Shown here one piece after another: positions 61,840 to 64,000 of a DNA stretch of 64,000 nt. Under the pieces are notes generated by a model, which was given only the letters and a program-made list of their open reading frames with translations, had not been told where the DNA came from and ran no database searches. Both the position numbers and the translations under genes were made by a program. Location: NCBI RefSeq assembly GCF_013009555.1, contig NZ_CP046176.1, positions 1,457,501 through 1,521,500 on the forward strand, read 5' to 3'. The DNA comes from Phocaeicola dorei (GTDB lineage Bacteria; Bacteroidota; Bacteroidia; Bacteroidales; Bacteroidaceae). Every line of letters begins with the position of its first letter. The first letter of the stretch is position 1.

Positions 61840-63702
61840 ATGCTCATTACGATTATTATCCTTGTACTGTCCGCAGTATTTTTTGTAAATGGCAAGATAC
61901 GGTCGGATCTTGTGGCTCTTTGTGCTTTAGTGGCTTTGTTGATTTTTCAGATATTGACGCCTGACGAGGCTTTGTCCGGATTCTCCAATTCGGTCGTCAT
62001 TATGATGGTGGGGCTGTTTGTGGTTGGCGGAGCGATTTTTCAGACGGGACTTGCCAAAATGATCAGTTCACACATTCTGAAATTAGCGGGTAAGAGTGAA
62101 TTGAAATTATTCTTGCTTGTAATGTTGGTGACTTCTGCTATCGGGGCTTTTGTGAGCAACACAGGTACGGTGGCTCTGATGTTGCCTATCGTGGTCAGTC
62201 TGGCAGTCAGTGCCAACATGAATCCCAGTCGTTTGCTTATGCCGTTGGCGTTTGCCAGCAGTATGGGAGGTATGATGACACTGATTGGTACGCCGCCCAA
62301 CCTTGTTATTCAAAATGCGTTGACTTCGGCCGGTTTTCCTCCGCTTTCGTTCTTCTCTTTTTTTCCGGTAGGGATTATTTGTGTGGCAGTGGGTACTTTG
62401 GTGTTGCTTCCGCTCAGTAAATGGTTTCTTTCGAAACGGGGGAAAAACGGAGACGACAATGTTCATTCGGGCAAATCCCTGAAACAGTTGGTGAAGGAAT
62501 ATGGGCTATCCAGTAATTTGTTCCGGTTGAGGGTGGTCGGTGACTCCCGGCTGCATGGAAAGACGATTATAGAGTTGGATATCCGGCGCAAGTATGGATT
62601 GAATATACTGGAGGTGCGTCGTGGGGATATGTCACAACACCGCTTCCTGAAAACAATTACTCAGAAGCTGGCCGATCCCGGTACGGTTCTTCAGAAAGAG
62701 GATATTCTGTATGTGACGGGGGATTTTGAGAAAATAAAGTTGTTTGCCGAAGATTATCTGCTGGAGATGCTGGACGAGCATACTACCGAAGAAGCGAAAA
62801 ACTCAGCCAATTCATTGGATTTTTATGACATAGGTATTGCTGAAATCGTTTTGATGCCTTCCTCCAATCTGATAAACCAGACGATAAAGGGGGCGGGCTT
62901 TCGTGATAAGTTTAATGTGAATGTACTGGGTATCCGCCGGAAGAAGGAATATTTGTTGCAGGACTTGGGCAATGAGCGGATTCATAGCGGGGATGTGTTG
63001 CTGGTGCAGGGTACATGGAACAATATCGCCCGGCTGAGCAAGGAAGATGCCGACTGGGTGGTACTGGGACAACCGCTGGCCGAGGCTGCGAAGGTCACGC
63101 TGGATTACAAAGCACCGGTAGCTGCGGTTATCATGGTGCTGATGGTGGCAATGATGGTGTTCGACTTCATTCCGGTAGCTCCGGTGACGGCGGTGATGAT
63201 TGCGGGTATCCTGATGGTACTGACAGGATGTTTCCGCAATGTGGAGGCGGCTTACAAAACCATTAACTGGGAAAGCATCGTACTCATTGCGGCCATGCTG
63301 CCTATGTCGCTGGCATTGGAAAAGACAGGGGCTTCCGAATACATTTCGAACAGTCTGGTCAGTGAACTGGGAACATACGGACCGTTGGCGCTGATGGCGG
63401 GTATTTATTTCACTACTTCCCTGATGACGATGTTTATCAGCAACACGGCTACCGCAGTGCTTCTGGCTCCTATCGCGATGCAAAGTGCAACACAGATAGG
63501 GGTAAGTCCCGTACCTTTTCTCTTTGCGGTGACACTGGGGGCAAGTATGTGTTTCGCTTCTCCATTCTCCACTCCGCCCAATGCGCTGGTGATGCCCGCC
63601 GGACAATATACCTTTATGGATTATGTAAAGGTAGGGCTGCCGTTGCAGATTATTATGGGCATTGTCATGGTGCTGGTACTTCCTTTGCTGTTTCCTTTTT
63701 AA
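61840..63702 (+). CDS. SLC13-family (DASS-like) transporter with two TrkA-C domains
   Basis: 620 residues. N-terminal half (5-6 helices) with the motifs VSNTGTVALMLPIV and LIGTPPNLVIQNAL, two soluble RCK_C domains at about 215-400 (FRLRVVGDSRLHGKTIIELD and IKGAGFRDKFNVNVLGIRRK), and a second membrane half with FISNTATAVLLAPIAM and FSTPPNALVMPAG. Likely Na+-coupled uptake of a dicarboxylate or sulfate; substrate not set. It ends 38 bp inside the convergent MATE gene. Confidence 0.88.
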   Translation: MLITIIILVLSAVFFVNGKIRSDLVALCALVALLIFQILTPDEALSGFSNSVVIMMVGLFVVGGAIFQTGLAKMISSHILKLAGKSELKLFLLVMLVTSAIGAFVSNTGTVALMLPIVVSLAVSANMNPSRLLMPLAFASSMGGMMTLIGTPPNLVIQNALTSAGFPPLSFFSFFPVGIICVAVGTLVLLPLSKWFLSKRGKNGDDNVHSGKSLKQLVKEYGLSSNLFRLRVVGDSRLHGKTIIELDIRRKYGLNILEVRRGDMSQHRFLKTITQKLADPGTVLQKEDILYVTGDFEKIKLFAEDYLLEMLDEHTTEEAKNSANSLDFYDIGIAEIVLMPSSNLINQTIKGAGFRDKFNVNVLGIRRKKEYLLQDLGNERIHSGDVLLVQGTWNNIARLSKEDADWVVLGQPLAEAAKVTLDYKAPVAAVIMVLMVAMMVFDFIPVAPVTAVMIAGILMVLTGCFRNVEAAYKTINWESIVLIAAMLPMSLALEKTGASEYISNSLVSELGTYGPLALMAGIYFTTSLMTMFISNTATAVLLAPIAMQSATQIGVSPVPFLFAVTLGASMCFASPFSTPPNALVMPAGQYTFMDYVKVGLPLQIIMGIVMVLVLPLLFPF

Positions 63703-64000
63703 GTTGTTTATAATATATGATGCCGATGACGTCCGCTATAAACCATCCGATAGGAATAGACCACCAGATTCCGATGACCCCGATGGCAGGAATGCCGGCA
63801 AGCCAATAGGAAAGGGCTACACGGGTTCCCAACGATACCACTGTGAGCACTACGGACATTCCCGGCATACGGATGGCCCGATAATATCCGTATAACAGGA
63901 ACAAAATCCCGATTCCGCAATAAAACGCTCCCTCGATGCGTAAATAACTGATACCGATGTTCAGAATTTCCGTTTCGTGGGGGCGGACAAAAATCAGCAT
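63665..64000 (-). CDS. MATE-family efflux transporter, C-terminal end only
   Basis: 111 residues of the last four helices: ILNIGISYLRIEGAFYCGIG, YYRAIRMPGMSVVLTVVSLG and WWSIPIGWFIADVIGIIYY fit the C-terminal half of a MATE transporter. The Met at 64000 is probably internal; the gene runs on beyond the window. Overlaps the SLC13-type gene tail by 38 bp. Confidence 0.8.
   Translation of the reverse strand: MLIFVRPHETEILNIGISYLRIEGAFYCGIGILFLLYGYYRAIRMPGMSVVLTVVSLGTRVALSYWLAGIPAIGVIGIWWSIPIGWFIADVIGIIYYKQLKKETAKEVPAP

Noticed and set aside
1..64000. tRNA, rRNA or riboswitch genes
   Set aside because: None recognised by eye; a covariance search would be needed to exclude short ones.

Overview
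The window is chromosomal DNA of a gut Bacteroidales, most likely Bacteroides or Phocaeicola. Grounds: repeated TAnnTTTG (-7) promoter elements, a UpxY-headed capsule operon behind an invertible promoter, 'smalltalk', DUF4248 and DUF4250 small proteins, and a menaquinone operon. The species is not resolved. No rRNA, tRNA or CRISPR array was seen.

Region 1 (1-about 20 kb) is part of an integrated mobile element whose left end lies outside the window. A minus-strand block carries an OmpA-like outer membrane protein (cut by the edge), a MobV relaxase with an oriT-like inverted repeat, a wHTH protein, small membrane and unknown proteins, and a lipoprotein. Divergent from it is a plus-strand cargo cassette: a resolvase-like protein lacking catalytic residues, a DUF3800 protein and a possible BECR-type nuclease. 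A second plus-strand operon follows (thioredoxin, DUF6155, DUF4186, several tiny wHTH-like proteins). Then come minus-strand SLOG and ComF-like phosphoribosyltransferase genes, an RHH-ParA partition pair flanked on both sides by 8-bp-phased TACTA/TAGTA arrays, two SSBs, an excisionase-like HTH and small proteins. Long non-coding stretches here (16.1-17.6, 18.0-18.8, 19.6-20.6 kb) contain promoter-like signals. One holds three repeated units that can fold, with apparent compensatory changes, into long hairpins; this is the strongest candidate for something undescribed.

Region 2 (20.6-45.9 kb) is a capsular polysaccharide locus. A tyrosine recombinase gene precedes a 160-bp segment bounded by perfect 25-bp inverted repeats. 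Its only good -7 element points away from the operon, so the capsule reads as phase OFF. Then follow UpxY, a HAD protein, Wza-like and Wzc-like export/kinase proteins, and an AT-rich serotype-specific block: flippase, nitroreductase, two pyruvyltransferases, polymerase, two WbsX proteins and one exported WbsX/GH99-like protein, a MenD paralogue, two glycosyltransferases and a YjbH-like protein. A complete rmlACDB set and a WcaJ-type initiating transferase close the operon before a strong terminator. The repeat unit is therefore expected to include L-rhamnose and probably pyruvate ketals (inference).

Region 3 (46-53.9 kb) is a module often seen beside Bacteroides capsule loci: amidase, smalltalk, HU-like protein, DUF4248, DUF3987 ATPase with VirE_N partner, a hypothetical protein, a SF2 helicase and DUF4250. 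The DUF3987 gene contains a 45-bp inverted repeat pair.

Region 4 (53.9-64 kb) is core genome: an AraC regulator, a tightly overlapping menaquinone operon (thioesterase, menF, menD, menB, an MmcQ/YjbR gene, menC, menE), a SLC13-type transporter and the end of a MATE transporter.
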